Assembly (NCBI RefSeq): GCF_019399895.1
Contig: NC_091883.1
Span: 1,592,377 to 1,656,376, forward strand
DNA length: 64,000 nt
Source of the DNA: Cardiocondyla obscurior
Lineage: Eukaryota > Arthropoda > Insecta > Hymenoptera > Formicidae
Direction: 5' to 3'
Below, in pieces: positions 1 through 11,629 of this stretch. The notes beneath the pieces are model-generated. The model saw only the letters and a list, made by a program, of their open reading frames with translations, had not been told where the DNA came from and searched no databases. The position numbers and the translations under genes are program-made. The stretch's first letter is position 1; the number at the start of each line of letters is the position of its first letter.

Positions 1-1640
1 TCATTCGCCGGCTGGAGATTATCCCGTGATACGGCATGTTACGTTAACGATGCCGTAAATTGCGTATCCATTTCACAAGCTACACTTTTCACTATAAATT
101 ACGCGAATATAAAAAAAAAAAAAAATTATGCAGCCTTACACGATAATTATCATAAATTTACATGATTTTTTTTATATTCACACAATTATAATGAAACTCG
201 CATTTATTATTTATGTAAATTTATTGAAATGTGCACGGTGTAATTTTGCATTTATTATAATAATTCACGTGTAATTCTTTTTACAACGCGATTGATTCGA
301 TTAGCGCAAATCCTTCGTACAAATATATTCCATTGTTAACGAGTGATTATCACTGAATATACGGAAAATATACAAGTCGAGCGAGTACCTTGTCTTTGCA
401 CAAAGAACGTTCCTCTAAAGTGGCTCCTCGAAAAGTTACAAAGTTAACGAACACCGCGAGACTTCAAAAACACACAAGGGGAGACGGTGATCGCATCTTT
501 TCGACCAAAACTGAATTCGTTTAATTTAAATTCCGCTCGTTAAGCGATACTCTGTTAACGTTATGCGGTGGATAACCACTTTCCGGTTTCCGCATTACAA
601 TCGATTCGTCACAAGAGCCGTCGCCAAAATTGCGCGGCTCAATTAACCTTGAAAGCCAGCCGTACAACTAATTACGCGAAATCGAATTTCGAGCACTTTG
701 CGCAAAAAGTGGGATCAATCGTGACATTTTCCCAAGCTCAGTTTCGCTCGTTCCTCCCCCGCCGAAAGAAAAAAAAAAAAAGTACGCGCTATTAACTCCT
801 ATATCAACGCCCAATTAACGCTCGATAGAACCAAATTAGACTGAATTGATCGTCGAGGAAATAAGACGGGTAAACTAGAATAGCGGAATGATAACTGTAA
901 AATAATTAAAAACCGTATTCTTCTTCTTCTCGCTTATTTATAATACTAATCATGATAATTTATTCGTTCGATAAATCACGATATTTATGCTTTCCATTAA
1001 TTACGCGGCCCGAATCGAATTTAATTAATCATTAAAGCAATAGGGAGGGACGAAATAAAGAATACTAACTCGGAAAAATAATTAGAAATCGCGCTCCTCC
1101 TCTGCGGTTTAATTACAACGTTAAGAATGATGATTTAATCATTTAATATACTTGAAATACTTTTGGTCCCTGTTAATTAACCTCGAGTAAGTACATAATC
1201 AATACTCTTCCGCGGAAGCGGAATAATCTCTACCTGGTGGGTGGAAAGAAACCGCCGAGTTTAAAGTACCCGCGTTTCCTCAATTTTCCCCGCGAAACTT
1301 CGTGCGCCGGTACAATCAATTAGCTCGGGATCCAAACCGACGTAAACGACGCCCGTCGTGTAGGAACGAGTCGCGCACGGGAAGTAACGTTTCTGCGGAC
1401 GGGCGCGGGCGAGGTAGCGCAAACTGGCGTACCACGGCGCGTTCGTAAATTACAGCGGGAATAAAAGTAACTGGGAGGGCTTGCCGGCACGCGCCCCGTA
1501 ACTTATGAATTCCGCGTAATTAGGTGGGCAAACAGCGGCGGCAGCTGCTCGCGTAGATTTCGTCCGCGTGCGAGAGAAGGAGAGCGAGAAAAAGATGGTC
1601 GTCGGCGGGAAAGAAATGGGCACGAAAGACGAGCGAAAGG
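1..1640. other. AT-rich non-coding stretch
   Basis: No exon or RNA gene is recognisable. The sequence is AT-rich with many short TAATTA-type cores, an A15 run at 111-125, an A12 run near 769-780 and a short CTT-rich tract near 917-932. GC content rises after about 1200. The only open frame over 70 codons (568-795) ends in the lysine run made by the A12 tract and looks like chance. Confidence 0.6.
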
Positions 1641-1644
1641 GAAG

Positions 1645-1647
<3 letters not shown>

Positions 1648-1683
<36 letters not shown>
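1648..1683. repeat. (GA)n microsatellite
   Basis: About 18 uninterrupted GA dinucleotides sit inside a wider purine-rich segment (about 1560-1690). The alternating Ser-Leu frames on the minus strand come from this tract and are not a protein. In insects such tracts can bind GAGA-type factors, and a TATA-like box lies about 120 bases downstream, so the tract may be part of a promoter. That role is inference. Confidence 0.9.
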
Positions 1684-1686
<3 letters not shown>

Positions 1687-1801
1687 AACGACAAGGGTGG
1701 ACCAGCTAGGATAGATGTACACAGCGGACGATGAAGTAGGTGTAGTCGCCGCGTAGTCGGCTGGTGGGCGCAAAGAGGGTCCAACTACCCCGGTTAGTTT
1801 C

Positions 1802-1809
1802 TATAAATA
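1802..1809 (+). promoter_or_regulatory. Candidate TATA box
   Basis: TATAAATA lies in a locally GC-rich context, 120 bases downstream of the (GA)18 tract. A start of transcription would be expected near 1830-1835. GTAAGT at 1838-1843 is a strong-looking splice donor core, but it would leave a first exon of only a few bases. No initiator of the TCAGT type is visible at the expected distance. TATA-like octamers are common by chance in 64 kb, so this rests only on the combination with the GA tract. Confidence 0.2.
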
Positions 1810-4040
1810 CTGCCCAGGGACTAGCCGCGCATCCTACGTAAGTCTTGTGCCACGGGGAGAGTAGAGAGTCAGGGAACGATCTGAAAAAGCGCGTTATCAT
1901 GACGAACATTTCGAGGTCTAATTTGTCTCGACTATTTTGACAACGGATCGATAGGCGGGCTCGTCTTCTTGGCAGATTTTGTAGCAGATGATTCGGGAAA
2001 AATTGCGGTTGACCGACTCGTTTACCAACTCCATTGCAGAAACCCAGAAAATTCGTCAAAAGTGAAATTACAGAATTTACGGAAAATTCCTCGCGGCAAT
2101 TTCGACCGGAGATCGCGCCGCTACTCCGTCGCGCGTTCTCGCGCTTGTTTAGCACCACGGCACGTTGCTGCGTGCCGCGACGACAGGCGAGGATGTATTA
2201 AAAACGAGAACGGGGCGGAAGAAGGAGAAAGCGGGGGCGGACAGTGAGCAGAAGCCGAGACGGAAAAGAGCCGCCTGTTAAATTATCCTTCGCCGCAATT
2301 ATCACGTTCCGTCTCGTCTCCTCCGGCCCACTTCGTATTCCGCTCTCGAGCTTCTCTTCTTTTTTTTTTTTTTTACGCCACTCGTCTCCCCCGCCCCTTC
2401 CTTCCGCCTGTCAACCCTCCATTTCGCCGTGGCTTTCCAGGCATCTCGAACCGCGGAGCTCTCGCGGTAAAATCAGAACCGTTATAAATATCGCCTTTGA
2501 GCTCGCGTCTCCTTCATCTCTCCTCCGCTTTTTTTTTTTTACTCTCTTCCCCGCCAATTAATTGCAACGTTTAAAAAGCGCGATGCTAATCGACCCGCGT
2601 TTTGCCCACCGTTCGCATTTAAGATCGTGCGAAGTCTAGTCTGAAAACTTTGCTGGCTAGTTATTTCAAGACGAAGCTGTCGCGCGTAGCCGGGTATTTT
2701 TCCGCAATTAAATTAATATAAGACGAACTTTCATGTACCTGCTCTATTTATACGTCGTGTGGTAAAACAAGACACGAAACGTATGCAGAAAAACCTGTTA
2801 TCACGTCATCGGTCAGGAAAATAACTTGTAATATATAATAGTATGAAATTTATAACTCTTAAATCCATCTGATATATGACTCTTCGTTCAAATTTTTTTT
2901 TTTCATAAGTCACGGCTACGAAACGAATAATTGCGAATTATTGCAAATGACTGTGTGACGCAATATTAAAATAACGATTGTAGATTTTCAGCGGCAGTTT
3001 CGTAACTGTGCAGCTTGAAGAGATTAAATTACGGTAGATTTTCTACCGGTTACTCCAGATTTTAATTTTAATAATACGCTAACGGTTTATCACAGGAAAT
3101 ACGAGTCGCACTCGTAACTTTGCATAATTTTACTCGGGGAACGGGAACAAAATTTTCTCTTCTACGTTTAGTCGCCGTCTTAAATGTCCTTTCTCCATAA
3201 TGAGTGAAAAAATAACGAATAATAACAGCAAGTATAATTCACCGTGCAATTTTAATGATTTGCGTTTGAAATAATTGTGTCGGGAAGCTGAGAAATCAAA
3301 AGGAAATGATATACATATGTAATTTTCAAGCGATATGCCGTTATTGTACCATTTTGCTTTCCCGTTTAAAGATCGGTAATTATTAATAAATTATTTATTT
3401 GTATGTAATGCAAAATGTATCCGTAAAAAATATATAATAAAATATGCATTTATACGCAAAAGTAAAAAGCAAAATAATACGCGAACCGATAAAGTTAGAT
3501 AATTAGTAAAAAAAAAAAATGTTAGCGATAACGGAATGATAAAAATTAATAAGACACAGACAGAGATAGGGTTAAAAATTACAAAAAAAGACTTTCTAAC
3601 GAAATAAAAAAATAAAATAAAGATAAAATACATAATGCAATGCGACATAAATGATATTTAGATACACAAGGCGAAAAGAACCGTAATGTCCGCTTTAATC
3701 GGTGTCGCGCCGATATCAGCTATAATATTCATTCGTCTTCCTTATATCAAACTTGGTGGAAATTAATTCCAATTATACGCGCTACTCTGAAATTCAAGTG
3801 AAGGCTGAGATCGGGTTGCGCAGTATATTACTACAGTCAACAGCGGCGGGAGATATTTACGATACGAGTAACATGTTATGATGTCGTGACGCAAATCGAG
3901 GATACGAGTAAAATAACTAAATGGCAACGAGTTACCGAATTATTATCGCAACAAACTTCTCTTACGAAAGCCGGCAAAACGCGCAAAACGAAGACGTGAA
4001 TAACGGGTGGAATTGTACCGGTCGGGAGATTGCGTCTAAA
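1810..4040. other. Non-coding stretch, pyrimidine-rich then AT-rich
   Basis: 2330-2560 is pyrimidine-rich on the plus strand with T13-like runs, giving Phe/Ser/Pro-rich chance frames. From about 2570 to 4040 the sequence is AT-rich, with A10 near 3510-3520 and scattered TAATTA cores. No exon, RNA gene or transposon remnant is recognised. Confidence 0.55.
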
Positions 4041-5130
4041 AATTTCAAGAGAGCCACGTGCAGATTGGAAAGGAGACGGTAGGAAAGTAAAGAAAATAAA
4101 AAAAAAAAAAAAGAAAGAAAGAGCAAAGAAGAAAGAAAGGACGTAATTCGGGGCGGCGTTTAGAATTGCGGAAGAAACAACTGCCGGAATATATTCGACA
4201 CAAGGCAGCTAATAAATAACAATTCGCACCTCCTAGGATAATTTGAATCTCGGCCGGTGGAGGTAACGGATAGTAATTCGAGACGCGCGGGGGTAGAGAG
4301 AGGGGTAACGCGCAATAATTCAAATCCCGGGCAATTTTTCTCGAGAGAAGCGGGGGAGGGGGGGTGTAGGTATGCCTGGCTATTTGTAATAAGGCAAGTA
4401 GTGATGAAGAAGGTCGGAGAGGGAGAGAGAAGAGCGCGAAGGGCACGCGTGCGTGCGCGGGGGAGGAAGCGAGGAAACGAGAGGGTGAAGGAAAGAGGAG
4501 GATGCTGGGGCGCGGGTATATACCCCAGGGGTGTGATAGTCGTACGATGTATGGTTATTGGGCGGCTGGCGGCATCGATTCTCACGACGAGGGAGCCACA
4601 GATCACCCGGAAACTGAAACTCCCGCCGTACCGGCGCGCTCCTGCATCTCCTCCACGTCCTACGCCCTGCCGCTTCCTTCGCCCTTTCGTATACCGTACG
4701 GCCGTCTCTTCGCCGGGCCTCCGCGTTCGGCTAAATACTTTATTAGGGAGTTATACGATTTCCTCTCGGCCGCCGTAATTCCGAAAACGCTCGAGCGGTC
4801 CGCAAAAATTTGCGCGAGAGAGCATCGTTGCTCCGACGGTCCGACGAAAAAGTGAGCGAGCTTAATCGACCGACCTGCGAAATTTTCATAAAGTTTCAAG
4901 CACCCCCCCGAACGGTATCGTCGCGAAGAAAGGCGAACGTCAATAATTTTCGTTACGCAGCGGATTTCAATATTTAACGTTGGGTTATACTTGATTGGAA
5001 TCCGATTTTAATCTAGGGTAGATATATGTGAAAGATTAAATTAATATGACGATTTCCGATATTATGTAGTTCGTCAATTTCAAAACGTATTTGGAGAAGC
5101 ACATTTTCGCAGCATTCCGCATGTATCACG
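4041..5130. other. Purine-rich then mixed non-coding stretch
   Basis: 4070-4140 and 4280-4505 are purine-rich on the plus strand (A14 near 4098-4111, GGGGGAGGGGGGG-like runs near 4351-4365). This opens long proline/serine-rich minus-strand frames that I do not believe. Around 4500-4860 three overlapping frames on both strands are open at once, which points to GC composition rather than coding. No known domain is seen. Confidence 0.5.
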
Positions 5131-5258
5131 ACGCCCGGCAAACAAAGCCCTCAGTCCCTCTAATGCGGCTGTGTAATTTTCCACTGTTCCACGTACAATT
5201 TGGCGAAATCTAATCTAATATTGCGCACGCCGTAATACCGGGGATATCGAGCCAATTA
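5131..5258 (+). repeat. Diverged direct repeat, copy 1 of 2
   Basis: This segment aligns by eye, with small gaps, to 5887-6003. The strongest shared block is ACAATTTG(G/C)CGAAATC followed by TAATCTAATAT, at about 5204-5221 here. Flanking blocks also match in the same order: ACGCC(C/T)GG(C/T)AAACAA before it, then TCCCTC and GTAATT(T/C)TC, then ACGCCG and a (C)CAATT end. Collinear matching over about 120 bases is more than chance. The family is not identified; an old duplicated or transposed element is the simplest reading. Confidence 0.6.
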
Positions 5259-5886
5259 GATCACAATACGTAATTATTGTGGCGCAATGTTCGTTGCTAT
5301 TTGTACGGGGAAAAGCAAAAAGACTATTTGCGGCCGCGCCGTACGAATTTCATTCTGATAACCGTATGTAAAGCATTTACGTGTAAACCGTGACTACGGC
5401 GCGAGGATCTTTAACGCGAATGGGACTCGAACGTGATGTAGTAATGTTTATAAAAATACCTGCGGCGACGCGTTAATAAAACAGTTCAACGATTAACGCA
5501 ATCGCAATTAACAACAATATCAAAAGATTGAATTACCTCACATTTCTAAATAATAATTATAAATCCCGTTTTAGCAAGAAAACAATTCGGAATTTAAAGT
5601 TAGTTACTACATAAAAAAATTAGCGATAAAAGTATAAATTAAATTATATAATTTAATTATTTAAAAAATTATAAATTTGTACTTAGCAGTTTTACGTTCG
5701 AATTATATTTGCTCGTCGAAAGAAAGCTCATTTCAAACCAAGCTACGTGACGCCCGAGCACATCAGTAATTCAAGGTACAATACCTCGTGCGCCGAGCCG
5801 TCCAAATATCATACGAATGCATCAACAGCCAGCAGCAGCGTCGGGTTGCGCTCCGTGCTCGCGCAATTTCGCGAAATTCCGAACTG
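5259..5886. other. Spacer between the two direct repeats
   Basis: The spacer is AT-rich between 5500 and 5720 and otherwise mixed. It contains no exon, RNA gene or clear repeat. Confidence 0.5.
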
Positions 5887-6003
5887 ACGCCTGGTAAACA
5901 ACGGGCGCCGGGCTCCCTCGTGCGTCTACGTAATTCTCGGGGACAATTTGCCGAAATCTAATCTAATATCATACTAACGCCGGGGGAGGACGCGGAGTCA
6001 ATT
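5887..6003 (+). repeat. Diverged direct repeat, copy 2 of 2
   Basis: This is the second copy of the element at 5131-5258, same orientation, about 750 bases downstream. The best-conserved block lies at about 5942-5970. Differences are scattered substitutions and short gaps, which indicates an old duplication. No terminal inverted repeats or target-site duplications are evident. Confidence 0.6.
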
Positions 6004-6608
6004 GCGCGGCAATATCTCCGCCGGCTCGTGGTGTGTTGCGTTTGTCAACCTTCTCGTATTTGCGCATCAGTAAGTAATGCCCCGTTGATTCAAGGGGTCT
6101 CCTCCCGCCCGGGATGGATCGATGATCGGCACGAGGAGATTCTCGATCGGAACTTCGTCCCCGCGCGTCGGTCAAATTGACCCTATCTCCCTAATTGCGC
6201 GAGGCGTCGTCGGACCGTCGCGAATCGGCCCCGGATCAAGATCGGCTGGGAAAGGGCGCGGGGATGTAATTCCGCCGACTTGGCCGAAATTAAACACCCT
6301 TGTCGGAATGATGCTTAAGACCGCGGTCGATCGATCCCGCGATCCGCACTCGAATTCACTACGTGGAGGGCGTCCGGACCTGCACGCGAGATCGTGTCCG
6401 TCTGTATTGGTCGTCGTCGATTCGCACCGTCGTATTGAAAGTCCTCGGTTATCGGTGCCGAGTGAAAGCTGCGTTAATTAACCGCGGGTTTCGGTACAGA
6501 CAGCATCGCTGAAGAGCGCGATTGCGGGAGGGTATTTACTACCGGCGAACCGCCCGCGATTTGTTTCGCAGATTGTTCGTCGAAGATAAATTACTTGTCA
6601 CTAGTATA
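6004..6608. other. GC-leaning non-coding stretch
   Basis: The segment is CpG-dense, with open frames on both strands and no recognisable domain. The last 60 bases lead into the tandem repeat that begins at 6609. Confidence 0.45.
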
Positions 6609-6950
6609 AGTACGTGCGTGTGTTTACGTCTGGTCGGCAGTCTTCGCGTTCTAAGAATCCTAGTTCGCAAGGTGGAGGACGCGCGGGCAGCGGACGGCGA
6701 GAACCGGTTTGCCCGGCGAATTCGGCAGTCGAACGAACGCTGCGACCGTCGCGGTAGTGTGAGTACGTGCGTGTGTTGACGTTTGGCCGGCACCTTGCGC
6801 TCGAAGTTCGCAAGGTGGTGGACGCGCGGACAGCGGACGGCAAGAACCGGTTTTTGCTCGGCGAATTCGACAGTCGAGCGAGAATTGCGTAAGGTCAGAA
6901 CGAAACAGTAAACAAGTACGCGGCGAAAAAAGTTTAGAGATCTATTTAGA
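6609..6950 (+). repeat. Two-unit tandem repeat, same family as the 62 kb inverted repeat
   Basis: Unit 1 starts at 6609 and unit 2 at 6762; the offset between matching blocks is 143-153 bases. Shared blocks are AGTACGTGCGTGTGTT, then TTCGCAAGGTGG(A/T)GGACG, then CAGCGGACGGC(A/G)AGAACC, then GGCGAATTCG(G/A)CAGTCGA. After unit 2 the tail (6871-6950: CAGTCGAGCG, AGGTCAGAACG, AGTACGCGGCGA, TTTAGA) matches the right arm of the inverted repeat at 62420-62569 in the same order. Unit starts also match the inverted repeat's centre (CACGTGCACGTGTTTAC there, TACGTGCGTGTGTTTAC here). The family is not identified, and no protein is encoded. Confidence 0.75.
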
Positions 6951-8400
6951 TAACCCGGTACAGGCCGGGCAAAAACTATACGACCGATAATAGACAGATT
7001 TTGCTTTTTATTTTAAATAACTTAATTTTTTTAATTTTCTACCTGGAAAATTGTGGTATTTGATATAATAACGAATATGATTATTCTCAAGATATAAAAA
7101 ATAATAAATAATGTATGTATATTTAATGAAAAGTTTTAGAGAACAGGAAGCGCGACCGCTTCGTTTTATTCGTTATCGATTTGCACCGCCGTTCGTGTCG
7201 CCATCGAAACAAATATGATCAGTTATTAGGCGTTTCGTGGATTAACTTCGCGTACGTTTGCCAAACATTAGCTGTACATTCGATCGGCCGGGCAATGTAA
7301 TGCGGCGCAATTATGGCGTCGTTGATACGAACAGTACTCATTAGAACATGCCATCTACCTGGGCTTCATCAAATATACGCGCGCATAGGGGAGGTCAATG
7401 ATCAAGTATCTAATTACTAATTGATGGACAATGATACGCGGGATATTGCATAATTGCCAGACAGTCATATTTTGTTATAATATTTACTTATTTGCAGCGT
7501 ACGCGCTGTTTGACGTACGTAACAATACTGACCGCTCGTTATTGTACTTACATACTCCGCGTTTTTTTTTTCTTTTTTCTCTTTTCCCCCTCCCCCCATT
7601 ACTCGTAATTGTCATCTGCGTACAGCTTAATGCGACGAGCTTACCTGCAACAAAAAAATAAATTTCACTTTAATCGTATATTAACATAAATATATTATAT
7701 TACATAATAAATTATATAATTTTTAATTTTATTAATTTTAATTTTACATATTATCAATTAAATAATTTAAATAATTATATACATATTAATACTGTTTATA
7801 TATTTATTAATATACAAGCTGCAAAGTTCGTTTACGAGAAGGAAATGTTTCTTCTTTAACGATTTTTATTTTTTTTTTTATTTTTTTATTTTTTTTTATT
7901 TTCCATTAAACATCGACATTAACTTCTACCTACTATTTCGTTATTTTGCAACGACCTTATTCGGTACCACTGTGCATAAAATGGCGGAACAGTCTCGTTT
8001 GAAAGTCGAGAGGTAAGCCGTTCAGTGAAAAATTCTCGAAGGATTTCCCTTCTTTTCCCGGCGGTATAAAGGTTACTAACAGAATCGCTTAAAACGGGCA
8101 TGTAGAAGTTGCACGGCAACCGGATACTACACTTCGCACGCAATTTTATTTCGCAACATCACAGCGATAGTCGCTCCCGGAACTCGGGGGGGAAAAGAAA
8201 AACTCAGACGTTATTATTAGCAATATCATTATGACTCACGTGCAGCGAGTTCCACTAATCAGGCTACGTATCATCGTAAAACTGGCATAAAAAAATAAAA
8301 AAATTTATGCTCTTATCGCATAGAATATCCGCGTCAACGAGAAACATTCACTCCAATTAATTCTACAATCTCAGATCTCGGAATCATAATTTTAAAATAT
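6951..8400. other. Mostly AT-rich non-coding stretch
   Basis: 7670-7810 is nearly pure A/T. 7561-7595 and 7862-7905 are pyrimidine or T-rich runs. There is no exon-like frame, RNA gene or recognisable transposon end. Confidence 0.55.
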
Positions 8401-9520
8401 TTAATCTTTGATACTGAAGAGCCGCGAAGGGTGATAACTTCGCGTCAAACCTCTTCTTATCGAATAAACGCTGACCCCGAATAACAAACGGTACTCCTCC
8501 AACTCCCACCTCCCGCGCGGTTGAACGTTGCTTGCAAAATGTACTCGACGATCGTATCGGTGCTTTCTAATCCCCGAAACTCTTGGTATAAATGTAACGG
8601 CGCGGGTGCGGACTCAGCCAGGGTATCATAAAAGTCGCGCGAGCCGGCGGGCGGGAGAATAAAGAAATTCTCCGAGGACCTCTTGGGCTTTCCGCGCGGC
8701 GCGCGTTAACAGATCGCATAAAGATTACTAATGGAATCCATACGAGCGTATAAAAGTTGCCCCCGGGTGTGTGCCGGCTGCCGCGATGCTCCGGGGTGCA
8801 GCGCTAGTGCGGCATTAGCGGGTTCGCGCGTATTCGACCTTGTCGGGGTGGTCTTAGGTGAGAAAATACCGGGGGTGAGGGGGCGGGAGGAAAGAGGGCC
8901 GCCGGGGCGAGAGACTGCATTTCAGCCGCGGAGCTCGCCTCGACGCCGGGGCTGATTGGGGAAAGCCCCGGGGAGCCGTTTCGTCGTCTTCCTCGCCTCC
9001 GTCTTTTTGGATTCTTATTCCACGTGCCGAGCCCGGCCATCCCCGGGTGCCCTCCTCCCGCTCCCCCGCCCTCCGCGATCGTTTTACGCGCCGACTACAC
9101 ACGAGGAAACGTGTGTAAATGGTGGACGTGGGTCCGCCGTAACCACCCAGGTACACTTCCCGCTTGCGCAGGATCCGTTGAAAATTTTACAGCGACCCCG
9201 AAGAGACGGAGGAAGGAGTTAGACGTCCGCGTTCCGGGCCGTCGAGAAGGGAAAGAGGGAGGCAGGGGGGGGGGGCAAACGGTAGGCGCGCGCGGAGTGG
9301 CGCAGCCCCCGAGAAGGCGGAAGGCTCGTTCGAATTTTCGTGTCTGCGACGTTTTAATAAATTACGAAAGCTTCGGGCGCACTTTCGCGGATAGCTCAAC
9401 GGGGGATCGTTTACGGCGGCTTCGAAATGAATTTGTTATCGTCCTCGAGCCAGACGGCGAACGTGAACTTTCCGCTACGTGCCCGTCGATCATGCCAACG
9501 TCGGGCGGTTAGTAACTTGC
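8401..9520. other. GC- and CpG-rich island without a recognised gene
   Basis: From about 8630 to 9420 the sequence is CpG-dense, with several overlapping open frames on both strands. That pattern is expected from composition. TATAAAAG occurs at 8749-8756 and a similar ATAAAAG lies near 8629-8635. A G10 run sits near 9267-9276. The frame at 9024-9512 (162 codons) is proline/arginine-rich at its start and matches nothing I know. The island could be a promoter or a first exon, but nothing in the sequence decides it. Confidence 0.35.
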
Positions 9521-11030
9521 TAGTCGATAAGTTCCCCGGAAATAACACAAGCGGTATCGGCGCGCGTTAAATTATTACGTATTTAGATAACTTCGCGGAA
9601 CAACTCTTCCCTCCGCTTTATTTCGAGTTCATTCACCATTGAAATAATGTAATCGTTCCGTCGCGAGAAACAAACCCGTCGCGCATTTTGCAACGGCAGA
9701 ATGCCGGGCTATCTAAATTCGATCCGATGCTCCTTGACTTCGAGCTTCCCGGATCGTATTCATCAAGAGGTCCATCACAGTCGTCCTCGGAGAAACAAAA
9801 ACGTAACCTGAGAGCGCAAATGACGTTTCCCCTTCAATTCGCGTCGTCGGCTGCGCGTTTCTTGCACGTCGCCCGACGACGCATTATCACGTCAGAGAGT
9901 CGCTGCATACGTAATCGCGACACGGCCGACTCTCGCCAAATCGTTACCCTGGAAACGATAAGCCGCGCGTGGAGTAAATAATTTAGCGCCTCGCATTAAC
10001 TCCCCGATCTGATCGGGGCAATTAACAAGGGGTCAAATGACACGGGTCTAGACGAACGTCCTAATTGAACGCGGAACAGTTCGGAATTATTTGCCGGCGG
10101 TTGTCGGTGGCTTTTACGATACGATCCGACCTTCGATCGCACCCCGACGTCCACTTACGTCGAGAACTTTTGTACCCGACGTCATCCTCAGGGAGAAATT
10201 TGTATGCAAAAAATATGTATTTAAATATGTATTCAAATTTTTCTACAAAAAACGCGTGCTCGCATAACGTAATTTTTATAAGCGATACGTATACAATTTC
10301 GCAGTTGTAGCAAATAATTTCTTATTGGAATTATAATATAATTTTTAAGAACGATAAAAGTGCGATGTTACAAAATTGCCTGCGTAAAATTTAAATGCGA
10401 ATCGACCGTGATATTCATATATTCAATGTCCAATAAATTTTTATCGAAATAGATTTCGCGCAGACGTATTGTCATTAATAATTCGTCCACGTGTAAAATA
10501 TCATTAGATTTTTAAAAATTATATTTTCCGGAATTTTTAGACGCGTTTAAAAAAGGGAAATACTTGGAGACACTTTGTATACTTGTTTATACAGCATTTC
10601 TTCCTCCCTCGATATGATATCGCATTTATCCAGTCGCGATATAATCCTCAAATAAGGACTAGCATAAAAAAGTGCCTTAGCGTAAGCCGGATAAAAGTGA
10701 CATGGCGCGAGAACAGAGACAACTTCCTCCTTCGACGAAGGGCAAAAAAAAATTGCACATTTTTTCATACTTATACGAAACGCGGGCGTTCCTTTACGAC
10801 GATAAGAAGCCGAAGTGTCGCGCGACATAATTCAAACGGACGGTGATACGAGTCGAGCGAAAATGCGCTCGATGATGCAATAGCGCGATAAATAAACCGG
10901 AGGGAGCGCGGAAAACGCGCTCACACACGCACGCGAATATATCTATGCGCGCGTGATTGAGTGGAGCGATTGCTCTCGATTTCGCCAAAATAGAAAGGAA
11001 GACAAATAGCTTAAAAAAACCTCTTTGTTC
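9521..11030. other. Mixed non-coding stretch
   Basis: 9520-10060 is balanced in composition and 10190-10560 is AT-rich. A short near-tandem duplication of AAATATGTATT occurs at about 10218-10240. No exon, RNA gene or mobile element is recognised. Confidence 0.5.
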
Positions 11031-11585
11031 GTGCTATTTCAATAAATCTCTTTGTCTCGTTCCCCGCGGCATGACGGCCAATTCCGGTCGGCGCTCCCGA
11101 CTGTGACGAGCGCAGTTTTAAAATCGGCCGGACCCCATTTCAGTTGCAGTTTGCGGCGCCAGATATCGTAATGATGCCACGCATGAATGGCCAAGGTGGT
11201 CTCCATTGGGGGTCGCGTAGGAAAAGCGAAACGAAACAAACGCCCGATCGAGGGAGAGGTGGGTGGGAAGGGGGGAAAGCGCGTCCGCCGACTTGAGCCT
11301 CGAATTACAGCGAGAGGAACCGGCGAAATTGCGCGAACGGAATATGCGAGCGGGAGATAAACGAAAAAGGAAGAGATCCGGCGGGTAAAGGCGCGATGGG
11401 GAATCGAGAGGGAGGGGAGGGGGGGGGCGGAGTGAAAAAAAATGGCGAAAATAGGGTAATGTCAGACTAGAAGGGGGGAAAATGGCGAGGCGAGGAAACG
11501 GATAGAGACGGTAGAATTGTAGAATCTCTCTTGACAGGAGGGTAGAGAGACGGCGGGGAAGAGTTTTCGGAGGGCGCGGAGGTGG
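11031..11585. other. Purine-rich strand-asymmetric segment
   Basis: From about 11230 to 11585 the plus strand is strongly purine-rich, with a G9 run near 11418-11426. The 279-codon minus-strand frame over this area is rich in Pro, Ser, Arg and Leu and is a by-product of the purine skew. It has no recognisable domain. Confidence 0.5.
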
Positions 11586-11593
11586 TATAAAAG
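11586..11593 (+). promoter_or_regulatory. Candidate TATA box
   Basis: TATAAAAG is a strong match to the insect TATA consensus. A start of transcription would be expected near 11616, and the next ATG on this strand, at 11630, opens a 169-codon frame. No TCAGT initiator is present at the expected place. The spacing is suggestive but could be chance. Confidence 0.2.
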
Positions 11594-11629
11594 CGAGGTA
11601 GTGGAAATCCGGACTGGCTGAAAGGAGCG

